From Actinomycetota bacterium (GTDB lineage: Bacteria; Actinomycetota; Actinomycetes; Nanopelagicales; Nanopelagicaceae), in the NCBI GenBank assembly GCA_947480465.1, contig CANKCT010000063.1, positions 1 to 5,663 of the forward strand: a stretch of DNA of 5,663 nucleotides. The letters run 5' to 3'. Every line of letters starts with the position of its first letter. Positions within the stretch are counted from its first letter, which is position 1. Under the pieces are notes generated by a model. The model worked only from the letters and a program-made list of their open reading frames with translations, was not told the origin of the DNA and did no database searches. Shown piece after piece: positions 1 to 5,663 of this stretch. Position numbers and translations under genes: made by a program.

Positions 1-38
1 CCGTTTCGTGTCGAGGAGACACCCTTCTTACTTGCCAT
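1..38 (-). CDS. rpmA: 50S ribosomal protein L27, N-terminal fragment (runs off window)
   Basis: Only twelve complete codons plus two bases are present, reading MASKKGVSSTRN. This is the well-known L27 N-terminus (MA-KKG-SS-RNG type), whose flexible tail reaches toward the peptidyl-transferase centre of the ribosome. Position directly after rplU, with a good AGGGAG Shine-Dalgarno, makes the call safe despite the short length. The protein begins directly at MA, without the cleaved N-terminal extension seen in Firmicutes L27. The remainder of the gene, and probably obgE beyond it, lies outside the window. Confidence 0.93.
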   Translation of the reverse strand, partial: MASKKGVSSTRN

Positions 39-47
39 TTACTGTCT

Positions 48-53
48 CTCCCT
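48..53 (-). promoter_or_regulatory. Ribosome binding site of rpmA
   Basis: AGGGAG, nine bases before the rpmA ATG; its first base is the last base of the rplU TAA stop. This arrangement favours coupled translation of the two ribosomal proteins. Confidence 0.7.
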
Positions 54-367
54 TACTTCGCGCCGTTGATGGCGGTAATTTTTACGCGTGTGAGCTTTGC
101 ACGAAAGCCTTGACGACGACGGTGGCCTGTTTTGTTCTTGTAACGCAAGATGTCGATCTTTGGACCCTTGGTCTCTTCAAGAACTTCGCCAGTTACCTTT
201 ACTGCCGCTAGCGCTGCAGCATCTGTCGTAACTGTTGCGCCATCTACGACGAGCAGGGCAGGAAATGAGACAGTTGCACCAACAGCAGCGTCCATACGAT
301 CGACGGTTACTGTGTCGCCAACTGCGACTTTTTCCTGGCGGCCGCCAGCTTTAACGATTGCGTACAC
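53..367 (-). CDS. rplU: 50S ribosomal protein L21
   Basis: L21 is a structural protein of the large ribosomal subunit that binds 23S rRNA. The 104 residues match the normal bacterial length. The N-terminus [14 protein letters not shown] is diagnostic, followed by [14 protein letters not shown] and a beta-barrel core. The basic rRNA-binding tail at about residues 68-97 includes [19 protein letters not shown] and LTRVKIT. The start is GTG with GGAG upstream. It is followed after 14 bases by rpmA, the standard partner. A candidate promoter and a leader hairpin in the 87-base gap behind holA suggest it heads its own transcription unit, although read-through from holA remains possible because I see no terminator there. 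rne, often found upstream of rplU in actinobacteria, is not in the window. Confidence 0.97.
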   Translation of the reverse strand: MYAIVKAGGRQEKVAVGDTVTVDRMDAAVGATVSFPALLVVDGATVTTDAAALAAVKVTGEVLEETKGPKIDILRYKNKTGHRRRQGFRAKLTRVKITAINGAK

Positions 368-374
368 GTGTTAC

Positions 375-378
375 TCCA
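375..378 (-). promoter_or_regulatory. Ribosome binding site of rplU
   Basis: GGAG, seven bases upstream of the GTG start at 367. It supports GTG as the start, which also gives the standard L21 N-terminus MYAIVK. Confidence 0.65.
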
Positions 379-388
379 GTTCAATTAA

Positions 389-410
389 GCCCGTTCAAAT
401 GGCGACGGGC
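389..410 (-). promoter_or_regulatory. GC-rich hairpin in the rplU leader
   Basis: A perfect 6-bp inverted repeat (GCCCGT / ACGGGC) with a ten-base loop, 21 bases upstream of the rplU start and just before its ribosome binding site. No T-run follows it on the minus strand, so it does not look like a terminator for holA. If the candidate promoter is right, it forms the very 5' end of the rplU-rpmA mRNA. It could stabilise the transcript or take part in ribosomal-protein feedback; neither role is shown by sequence. Confidence 0.4.
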
Positions 411-418
411 AGAGGATA

Positions 419-448
419 AGAGTACGGAGGTGCGACCCTTACGGTCAA
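419..448 (-). promoter_or_regulatory. Candidate sigma-70-type promoter for rplU-rpmA
   Basis: TTGACC (448-443) serves as -35, followed by an 18-base spacer and TACTCT (424-419) as -10, starting seven bases after the holA stop codon. An overlapping TATCCT at 418-413 is a better -10 hexamer by match but lies too far from this -35. Transcription would begin near 412, leaving a leader of about 45 bases before rplU. Placement ahead of a ribosomal-protein pair supports the call, but it rests on consensus matching alone. Confidence 0.42.
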
Positions 449-454
449 ATTACC

Positions 455-1414
455 TTAATGCGCGGCCAGACCTGATTGTGTGGAGGCAATTCGCAGAACT
501 GCCTTCTCAAGGGCGTAAACAGGATCACTTGCGGCCCCCTTTACCTCGGCATCAGCGGTGGCGATCACCCCAACTGCATCTGCCAGTGCAGCAGGTGACC
601 AACGGTGAAGCTGGCGCCTTGCCTTGTCTATCTGCCAGGGAGCCATTCCTAATTGGCCAGCTAACTCAAAGGATTTTGCACTGCGATTGGCACCTGAAAC
701 TTTGGCCAAAGAGCGCAGTCCTGATGCGATTGCACTTGTAATCATGACTGGATCGGTTCCAGTTTCCAGAGCGCTGCGAAGGGCAACCAGGGCTGCTGAG
801 ACATTTCCATCTAATGTGGCATCGGCAACATCAAAACCTGTTGTTTCAATCCGACCTTGGTGAAACTTATCAATCATTGCCTCATCAATTACTCCAACTG
901 GTGCATCAGCGGCAATCTGTGAAACTGCTGCTTGGAGCTCGCGCATGTCGCTTCCTAAAGCACCAACTAATGCTGCGACCGCGCCTGGAGTTGCTTTGCG
1001 ACCAATATCTAAAAACTGTTCTTTCACAAAGGCTTCTTTTTCAGCTTCCTTTTTTAATGGCTCGCATGAAATTATTTCGGGATTAACTTTTTTGATTGCA
1101 TCAAGAAGTGCTTTACCTTTAACCCCGCCTTTGTGAACAAAAACTACAGTCATCGACTCATCAGGGCTCTGAAGATAGCGAGTAATTTCGTCGCGGTTAT
1201 CTTCTGGTAAATCCTGCAAATCTCGGAGTATCAATGCACGGCGCTCAGAAAACAAAGATGGTGCAAGTGCATCGGCAATATCTCCAACAATTGTTTCGCC
1301 AGCAAAGAGATTTGTGATCTCACATTTGCTCTCTTTTAGTTGCACAGTTAATTTGCTAATTGCACGATCAGAAAGTGCACCTTCGGATCCGAGGATGAGG
1401 TAAAAAGCATTCAT
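455..1414 (-). CDS. holA: DNA polymerase III delta subunit
   Basis: HolA is the clamp-loader subunit that opens the DnaN sliding clamp so it can be placed on primed DNA at the replication fork. At 319 residues it has the usual actinobacterial length. Recognisable blocks are LILGSEG (6-12), the clamp-contact region SLFSERRALILRDLQDLP (53-70), HKGGVKGKALLDA (94-106), ATPGAVAALV with GSDMRELQAAVSQ (154-166), GRIETTGFDVADA (187-199), and the C-terminal collar pieces LGMAPWQIDKARRQ (255-268) and VKGAASDPVYALEK (291-304). As usual for delta, it keeps the AAA+ fold but has no Walker A ATP site. The ATG is four bases after the comEC TAG, so translation is probably coupled; the only Shine-Dalgarno-like signal is GGGG inside the end of comEC. 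In many actinobacteria holA is followed by rpsT. Here rplU follows instead. Confidence 0.96.
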   Translation of the reverse strand: MNAFYLILGSEGALSDRAISKLTVQLKESKCEITNLFAGETIVGDIADALAPSLFSERRALILRDLQDLPEDNRDEITRYLQSPDESMTVVFVHKGGVKGKALLDAIKKVNPEIISCEPLKKEAEKEAFVKEQFLDIGRKATPGAVAALVGALGSDMRELQAAVSQIAADAPVGVIDEAMIDKFHQGRIETTGFDVADATLDGNVSAALVALRSALETGTDPVMITSAIASGLRSLAKVSGANRSAKSFELAGQLGMAPWQIDKARRQLHRWSPAALADAVGVIATADAEVKGAASDPVYALEKAVLRIASTQSGLAAH

Positions 1415-1418
1415 TCTG

Positions 1419-3611
1419 CTACCCCAATCGAAAGAGATTAAATCTGCCTTTGCTAGTGCGAATCTTAATCTGATGAGCTTTCACCGTCATGCTGATGGCT
1501 CCACTGGTGTCAGTCCGGACAACTTCTGCCCCGAGTCTAGTCAGAGCAGCGATAGTTTGCGGCGCTGGATGACCATAAGGATTTTTAGCTCCCACACTTA
1601 CCACCGCTACTTTTGGATCTAGTTTGGCCATTAATTGCGCGTCCTGATACTTCGAGCCATGATGTGAGACTTTGTAGACATCTACGCCACTCATATCGCT
1701 GACTAACTCATGTTGAGCCGGCGGTTCTAAATCCCCTGCTGCAAATAGCGTCAAGTCCGACGAAGTAATAAGCACTGCGATACTGGAGTTATTTACTGCC
1801 GAACCATCACCTGGCATCGAGGCAAATATGTGCGTACCGCTAGCAGGCCATAAAACTTTTATAGTAAATTTCGCAATTTGCGCGCTATAGCCCCGTTGTG
1901 GAGTTACTTTTTCAACACCCGCTAACAGTGAAATAACATGCGCACTTTCCAATAATGGTTCAGCATTAGAACTCAACCAGATTTGCGCAATTTTTCGATT
2001 CTTAAGCACGCCACTTAATCCACCAGCATGGTCGGCATGAAAGTGTGACAAAATAATGAGAGGTATCTCATCAATACCTAAAGCTTTCAAACACCGATCC
2101 TCGACTATTGGATCAGGTCCGACATCAATCAGAATTCCTTGATGGTGTCCAAGATTGATGACCATGGAATCACCTTGGCCAACATCGCAATTTGCTACAT
2201 CCCAATCCCCTGCTGGCCAACGTTGCAACCACGTGAGTGCCATAATGACAAGCAGTGCAATGATTGCAATCTTCTTAGCCTTGTTCTTAAAGAGCCAGAG
2301 CGTCAGCGAAAATATCGCAACTATGAGAAAACCGATAGAACCAGTTCGTAGCGTTAATACCGGAAACTGAGCAGCCCAAGTGGCAACAATTGTTATGAAA
2401 CGTGCAGGAACCCTTATAAGCCAGATCAAAAGCACGCTGATGAAAGGTGCAAAAGGTGAAATAAGCGCTGCGATGAAACCAACAATCGTGATTGGACCAA
2501 CGACCGGCGCAGCGAGCAAATTAGCAATAATACTAATTGGAGATAAATAGCCAGAGAGTGCAACTAGAACTGGAGAGCAAAAAACTATAGCTGCAATCGG
2601 TGGAGCTAAAGCTTGGGCAAGTTTTCCTGGCAGAAACCTTGAGAATTTCTCAACAATTAACGGGGCAAATAAAAGCAGTCCCGCAGTTGCCATAACAGAT
2701 AGCGCAAAGCCGGCATCTCGAGCTTGCCAAGGATCTCCAATAATCACTGCACCGATTGCAAAACCAAGCGCTGGAAGTGAGTCACGCCCTCGGTGGGTGC
2801 CTTGTGCAATCAGTAATACAGCAGCCATTGCTGCAGCACGAAGAACTGAGGGCGACGGACGCACGAGCGCGATAAAACAGACGAGTGCTACTGCAGTAGC
2901 ACTAAGACGCAAGCTCATGCGTCTAAATAGAAACTGCATCCCCCATAAGACAAAACTAGAAACTATTGCAAAGTTTGCACCACTAACCGCAGTTAGGTGC
3001 GTTAAACCAGAACGCTTCATGGCCGTTTTAAATTCAATACTCTGTTTAGATGTATCGCCTAAAACCATTCCTGGAATAAGTGCTCCGGCATCACCTTCAC
3101 CCGAAATTTCACGAAGTCCAGATCGAATTGCGCCTAATGCTTTTGCCCAACGCGATGGCGGAGTTAATACCTCTACTTCTTCATCAATGAGCACAAGTGC
3201 TCCTACGCGGGCCTCTTTACTTTGAAGAATTCGGGCATCAGCACTAAAGCTTTGACCTGGCAAAAGCCCTAACACTTGATTTCGCGGAGTAATTACACGA
3301 ATTGGAATCCGCATAGAAAATGATCCAACTTCACTCTTTAAATATATTGCCCGTGCAATAAAACTGAAGTTTCCAGTAATTGTTTGACTTGGATCAGTTA
3401 TAACCTGGGCGGTTATTTGTACGGATTGACCAAACACTTTACTGATTGCTGAATTTTGAAGTGAGGCCTGCCGTAATGACATCACAGTTGATCCCAGTAC
3501 AAGTGCGGTGATGATTACTGTGAATCGGAATTTGCGACTAGCAACTGATAGCAAAGCTATTAAAAGTGTGGCAATACTAATTAGCCAAGGCGCACTTGCG
3601 CTTTGCAACAA
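1419..3611 (-). CDS. comEC: ComEC/Rec2 family DNA-uptake channel with C-terminal metallo-beta-lactamase domain
   Basis: ComEC is the inner-membrane channel for single-stranded DNA in natural transformation; its metallo-hydrolase domain is thought to degrade the non-imported strand. From TTG 3611 the protein is 730 residues. The order is N-terminal membrane helices (about 8-48), a soluble OB-like region (about 60-150), and the Competence domain with many helices (about 178-460). The Competence domain includes HLTAVSGANFA (205-215) and PSVLRAA (254-260). The beta-lactamase-fold domain follows (about 470-715). Its metal motifs look intact: DVGQGDS (476-482), SHFHADHAGG (522-531), GDLE (626-629) and SHHGS (649-653). 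The length is normal for the family. The start is doubtful: conserved-looking codons (DYRAVAIGGAIWLGAL) continue upstream into the gap behind comEA without ATG, GTG or TTG, so TTG 3611 or 3608 is only the first standard option. The stop TAG lies four bases before holA. Identity is secure; the N-terminus is not. Confidence 0.93.
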   Translation of the reverse strand: MLQSASAPWLISIATLLIALLSVASRKFRFTVIITALVLGSTVMSLRQASLQNSAISKVFGQSVQITAQVITDPSQTITGNFSFIARAIYLKSEVGSFSMRIPIRVITPRNQVLGLLPGQSFSADARILQSKEARVGALVLIDEEVEVLTPPSRWAKALGAIRSGLREISGEGDAGALIPGMVLGDTSKQSIEFKTAMKRSGLTHLTAVSGANFAIVSSFVLWGMQFLFRRMSLRLSATAVALVCFIALVRPSPSVLRAAAMAAVLLIAQGTHRGRDSLPALGFAIGAVIIGDPWQARDAGFALSVMATAGLLLFAPLIVEKFSRFLPGKLAQALAPPIAAIVFCSPVLVALSGYLSPISIIANLLAAPVVGPITIVGFIAALISPFAPFISVLLIWLIRVPARFITIVATWAAQFPVLTLRTGSIGFLIVAIFSLTLWLFKNKAKKIAIIALLVIMALTWLQRWPAGDWDVANCDVGQGDSMVINLGHHQGILIDVGPDPIVEDRCLKALGIDEIPLIILSHFHADHAGGLSGVLKNRKIAQIWLSSNAEPLLESAHVISLLAGVEKVTPQRGYSAQIAKFTIKVLWPASGTHIFASMPGDGSAVNNSSIAVLITSSDLTLFAAGDLEPPAQHELVSDMSGVDVYKVSHHGSKYQDAQLMAKLDPKVAVVSVGAKNPYGHPAPQTIAALTRLGAEVVRTDTSGAISMTVKAHQIKIRTSKGRFNLFRLG

Positions 3612-3658
3612 TGCTCCGAGCCAAATTGCTCCTCCAATAGCAACGGCTCGGTAGTCAG

Positions 3659-4267
3659 CTAAACCCGAACTTTGCTTTTTATCTGTGCGAATTTTGCAAC
3701 ACCAATTCCACTTACATTTTGAAGATCTTCAATTGTTAGAAATGGGCCGTTCACTTTCCGAAATTCAATAATTCGTTTGGCTATGACTGGGCCAATTCCA
3801 TCAAGTGAGTCCAACTGAGAAGCTGTTGCACGGTTGATATTGATGGGGCCACTTCGAACGCTCTTAGTGATTCTTTGCCCTGAAGGACTTAATAATGTTG
3901 CATCAACAAATACTTGTTCGCCATCCGATAAAGTTCTAGCTAAGTTGATAGTAGATAAGTCAGCACCCGGTGCAGAATCACCCGCCGCCTTAATGGCATC
4001 GATAACTCGAGAGTTAGCAGGAAGTGTGTACACCCCTGGTTTGTTCACTGCGCCAGTAACATCGATAAAGATTTCTGGCACCGCAATTTGGACCGCGATA
4101 ATAGGCGGTTCTAGAACTTCATGACTGTTACCTCGAACGACCAGAAGGATAGAAAGAGAAACGATGACGGCACTGATGACTAAAAGTGCACGCTTTTGTA
4201 TCTGTGAATAGTGGAGTTCAAACCACCAATTGCTAATACTTTCAAAGGCCTGCGTAAAGTAACTCAT
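3659..4267 (-). CDS. comEA: ComEA family competence protein, membrane-anchored DNA receptor
   Basis: ComEA binds incoming double-stranded DNA outside the cytoplasmic membrane and hands it to the ComEC channel during natural transformation. The 202 residues show a short cytoplasmic N-terminus with a basic QKR, one membrane segment at about 27-45, then an SLBB-type domain at about 64-125 (VTGAVNKPGVYTLP, then VIDAIKAAGD). A linker leads to a ComEA-type double helix-hairpin-helix at about 142-198. The second part contains ININRATASQLDSLDGIGP, a second hairpin with VSGIG at 185-189, and the linking FLTIEDL. This SLBB plus HhH arrangement is the usual one in Gram-positive ComEA. The start is ATG; upstream there is only a weak GGGG close to it, but no other start fits the membrane anchor. 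It lies 60 bases after the cysteine-synthase-like gene and immediately before comEC. The reading frame is the same as that of the upstream gene, separated by its TAA. Confidence 0.94.
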   Translation of the reverse strand: MSYFTQAFESISNWWFELHYSQIQKRALLVISAVIVSLSILLVVRGNSHEVLEPPIIAVQIAVPEIFIDVTGAVNKPGVYTLPANSRVIDAIKAAGDSAPGADLSTINLARTLSDGEQVFVDATLLSPSGQRITKSVRSGPININRATASQLDSLDGIGPVIAKRIIEFRKVNGPFLTIEDLQNVSGIGVAKFAQIKSKVRV

Positions 4268-4327
4268 GCCCCAATGATTCTTGGAGAAATAGCATGTGAA
4301 ACAGCTTTTACGCTTTGGTGTGGATAA

Positions 4328-5212
4328 TTACTTTTTCAACCAATAATCGTTTATATATTTTTCACCCTCGTCACAAAAAAATGTGACGACATTTTCAACG
4401 CCATACTGCTCCTTCAAGCGCTTGGCAGCAATCAAGTGGGCCCCGGATGACGGTCCAACAAACAAGCCATGTTCTCGTGCCAGGCGTCGCATCTCAAGAA
4501 TCGACTCTTCTGAGCCGACATCAATGACACCATCAAGCTCATCGTGATGACGCGAAACTATTCCAGGAATAAAGCCGTCGGCGATTCCCTCAATTAAATG
4601 TTTAGAGACCTCACCACACAAAATTGTGCAGGACTCGGATGGTTCAAGGGCGATTACTTTGCACGCTGGATTCGCCGCTTTAAATGCCTGCCCAACACCA
4701 ATGATTGTTCCCCCGGTACCTACGCCACCAATAACTAAATCTGGCAAAACTGGCATCTGATCTAAAATTTCTTGACCAAGCCACTCACGATTTTCTTGAA
4801 CATTCCACTCGTTATCAAATTGTTGAGGTGCAAAAAAACCTGGCATCGCACCACGGCGATACGCTTCAGCTAAAGCATCATTGACATGGAAATCACCCAT
4901 CGTGTGAACTTCAGCACCAAATGCCTCTGAGATCGCTGTACGTTCTGGGCTCATTCCATCTGGCATGATCACAAGCATTTTGTAGCCTTTAACTGCGGCA
5001 ACCATGCTCATGGCATTTCCAGTGTTTCCACTACTTGCTTCGACAATGGTGTCACCAGGTTTTATTAAACCTTCAGCTTCAGCACGTTCAATAATATATT
5101 TTGCGATGCGTGCCTTAATTGATCCCGATGGGTTCATGAACTCCATCTTTACCCAAATGCCTTCAATATTAATGAGTGGAGTATTACCAATCGCATCTAA
5201 AATACTCTTCAC
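4328..5212 (-). CDS. PLP-dependent cysteine synthase family protein (CysK/CBS-like, substrate uncertain)
   Basis: A 294-residue fold-type II PLP enzyme. Members make cysteine from O-acetylserine or O-phosphoserine and sulfide, or carry out related beta-replacement or beta-elimination reactions. Visible motifs are IGNTPL (8-13), the Schiff-base lysine K33 in NPSGSIKAR, the substrate loop SSGNTG (60-65), the phosphate-binding GTGGT (165-169), EGIADGFIP (208-216), GPSSGA (253-258) and DEGEKY (281-286). It is slightly shorter than typical CysK (about 310-320), with about eight residues missing between TPL and the lysine. Departures from classical CysK are A34 where the family has Asp after the lysine, and E282 where SGERY has the Ser that contacts the PLP pyridine nitrogen. 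The region around QQFDN (130-134) also lacks the usual HxxTTGPE wording. The start is GTG, chosen because AGAGG lies six bases upstream; a nearby ATG at 5229 is out of frame and soon stops. No cysE or sulfur genes are adjacent, so the reaction cannot be fixed from context. Confidence 0.88.
   Translation of the reverse strand: MKSILDAIGNTPLINIEGIWVKMEFMNPSGSIKARIAKYIIERAEAEGLIKPGDTIVEASSGNTGNAMSMVAAVKGYKMLVIMPDGMSPERTAISEAFGAEVHTMGDFHVNDALAEAYRRGAMPGFFAPQQFDNEWNVQENREWLGQEILDQMPVLPDLVIGGVGTGGTIIGVGQAFKAANPACKVIALEPSESCTILCGEVSKHLIEGIADGFIPGIVSRHHDELDGVIDVGSEESILEMRRLAREHGLFVGPSSGAHLIAAKRLKEQYGVENVVTFFCDEGEKYINDYWLKK
4368..4389 (-). repeat. Perfect 8-bp inverted repeat with a homopolymer loop inside the cysteine-synthase-like gene
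   Basis: TCGTCACA and TGTGACGA flank six T on the coding strand (part of a run of seven T). It spans codons for residues 275-282, about 40 bases before the stop. The half-sites are in the inverse order of a CRP site (TCACA-N6-TGTGA), so it is not a CRP operator. One such stem-loop is about what chance would give in a window this size. Confidence 0.5.
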
Positions 5213-5218
5213 GTCGCA

Positions 5219-5223
5219 CCTCT
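5219..5223 (-). promoter_or_regulatory. Ribosome binding site of the cysteine-synthase-like gene
   Basis: AGAGG sits six bases upstream of the GTG at 5212 and decides that start. The ATG at 5229-5227 overlaps this region but reads only six codons before TGA in another frame. Confidence 0.7.
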
Positions 5224-5246
5224 CACCATGTGGAACTCAAAGATTT

Positions 5247-5663
5247 CTATGAGATAACGATATTAACAATCTTTGGTGCGCGTGTAATGATTTTAACTAC
5301 TGTGGCTCCATTAAGTGCATCAACAATAGTCGGTAAAGCTAAGGCGGCAGTTTCTAAATCTGCGTCACTTATGGTTGGGGGCACGTCAAGTCGGTCTTTG
5401 ATTTTGCCATTTATCTGTACGACTGCCGTAATGGCATCGGCAACTAAGAGTTTTTCATCTATCACTGGCCACCCAGCAAGTGCTACAGACGGTTGGTGAC
5501 CTAGGCGCTCCCACATTTCTTCAGCGGTAAACGGTGCAACTAAAGACAACATAATTGCAATTGCTTCTACTGCTTCGCGCACCGCAGGATCTGCAGGCCC
5601 ACATCCTGAGTCAATTGCTTTTCGCGTTGCATTTACAAGTTCCATCACGCGTGCAACCGCAAC
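5247..5663 (-). CDS. leuS: Leucyl-tRNA synthetase, C-terminal fragment (5' end outside window)
   Basis: LeuRS charges tRNA-Leu with leucine in the cytoplasm. Only the last 138 residues are present; the frame runs open through the window edge, and the catalytic HIGH and KMSKS motifs and the editing domain lie outside. The fragment is the helical anticodon-binding domain plus the small C-terminal domain. Family landmarks are [12 protein letters not shown] near residues 6-17, [13 protein letters not shown] at about 43-55, [13 protein letters not shown] at about 83-95, and the typical terminal strand KIVNIVIS. These match bacterial LeuRS tails rather than IleRS or ValRS. It ends with TAG, 34 bases before the cysteine-synthase-like gene, with no convincing terminator between, so the two are probably cotranscribed. 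In many actinobacteria leuS lies just upstream of comEA, which fits the neighbourhood. The call is firm; only the fragment's upstream part is unknown. Confidence 0.95.
   Translation of the reverse strand, partial: VAVARVMELVNATRKAIDSGCGPADPAVREAVEAIAIMLSLVAPFTAEEMWERLGHQPSVALAGWPVIDEKLLVADAITAVVQINGKIKDRLDVPPTISDADLETAALALPTIVDALNGATVVKIITRAPKIVNIVIS

Noticed and set aside
389..410. Rho-independent terminator after holA
   Set aside because: The stem is good, but the sequence after it on the minus strand is TTAATTGAAC rather than a T-run, and it lies directly before the rplU ribosome binding site.
2797..3225. Plus-strand reading frame of 142 codons opposite comEC
   Set aside because: It lies fully antisense to the well-supported membrane domain of comEC, and its translation has no recognisable family features. 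The other plus-strand frames in the window fail for the same reason.
4268..4327. Dedicated promoter for comEA in the 60-base gap
   Set aside because: TGCTATTTC vaguely resembles an extended -10 but there is no matching -35 and only three of six bases fit, so I did not list it.
4368..4389. CRP/FNR-type operator suggested by TCACA and TGTGA half-sites
   Set aside because: The CRP consensus is TGTGA-N6-TCACA; here the halves are in the opposite order, and the site is within a coding region near the gene's 3' end.
5227..5229. ATG as an alternative start for the cysteine-synthase-like gene
   Set aside because: It is out of frame with the gene and reaches TGA after six codons.
5239..5274. Inverted repeat AAAGATT / AATCTTT around the leuS stop as a terminator
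   Set aside because: The arms are AT-rich, separated by 22 bases, and no T-run follows on the minus strand, so a working terminator is unlikely.

Overview
The window carries seven protein-coding genes, all on the minus strand and almost back to back. Read in transcription order (high to low coordinates) they are: the 3' end of leuS, a PLP-dependent cysteine-synthase-family gene, comEA, comEC, holA, rplU and the first codons of rpmA. I see no RNA genes, insertion sequences, CRISPR arrays or phage genes. No gap between genes exceeds about 90 bases.

The protein sequences point to an actinobacterium. HolA has the actinobacterial wording around its conserved blocks (HKGGVKGKALLDA, LGMAPWQIDKARRQ), ComEC has HLTAVSGANFA, and L21 begins [14 protein letters not shown]. 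By eye the base composition is in the mid-40s percent G+C, low for that phylum. This would fit a streamlined aquatic lineage such as Nanopelagicales (acI), but that placement is inference and was not tested by any search.

Region 5663-5247 is the C-terminal tail of leucyl-tRNA synthetase. Region 5212-4328 is a cysteine-synthase-like enzyme, probably read from the leuS transcript. Region 4267-1419 holds the two DNA-uptake genes comEA (membrane-anchored DNA receptor) and comEC (inner-membrane DNA channel with a C-terminal metallo-beta-lactamase domain). holA (clamp-loader delta subunit of DNA polymerase III) follows four bases after comEC. The order leuS, comEA, comEC, holA is familiar from Actinobacteria; the cysteine-synthase gene is the odd member in it.

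After holA, an 87-base gap contains a plausible promoter and a 6-bp GC-rich hairpin, then rplU (L21) and rpmA (L27), which form the usual ribosomal-protein pair. This gap is the best candidate for a transcription-unit boundary.

Most of the window is ordinary core genome. Three points deserve a second look. comEC has no standard start codon where its conserved N-terminus seems to begin. The cysteine-synthase-like enzyme has a Glu where the family has the Ser that contacts the PLP pyridine nitrogen, and it lies inside an otherwise conserved gene order. The holA-rplU junction is the third, together with the leader hairpin there.
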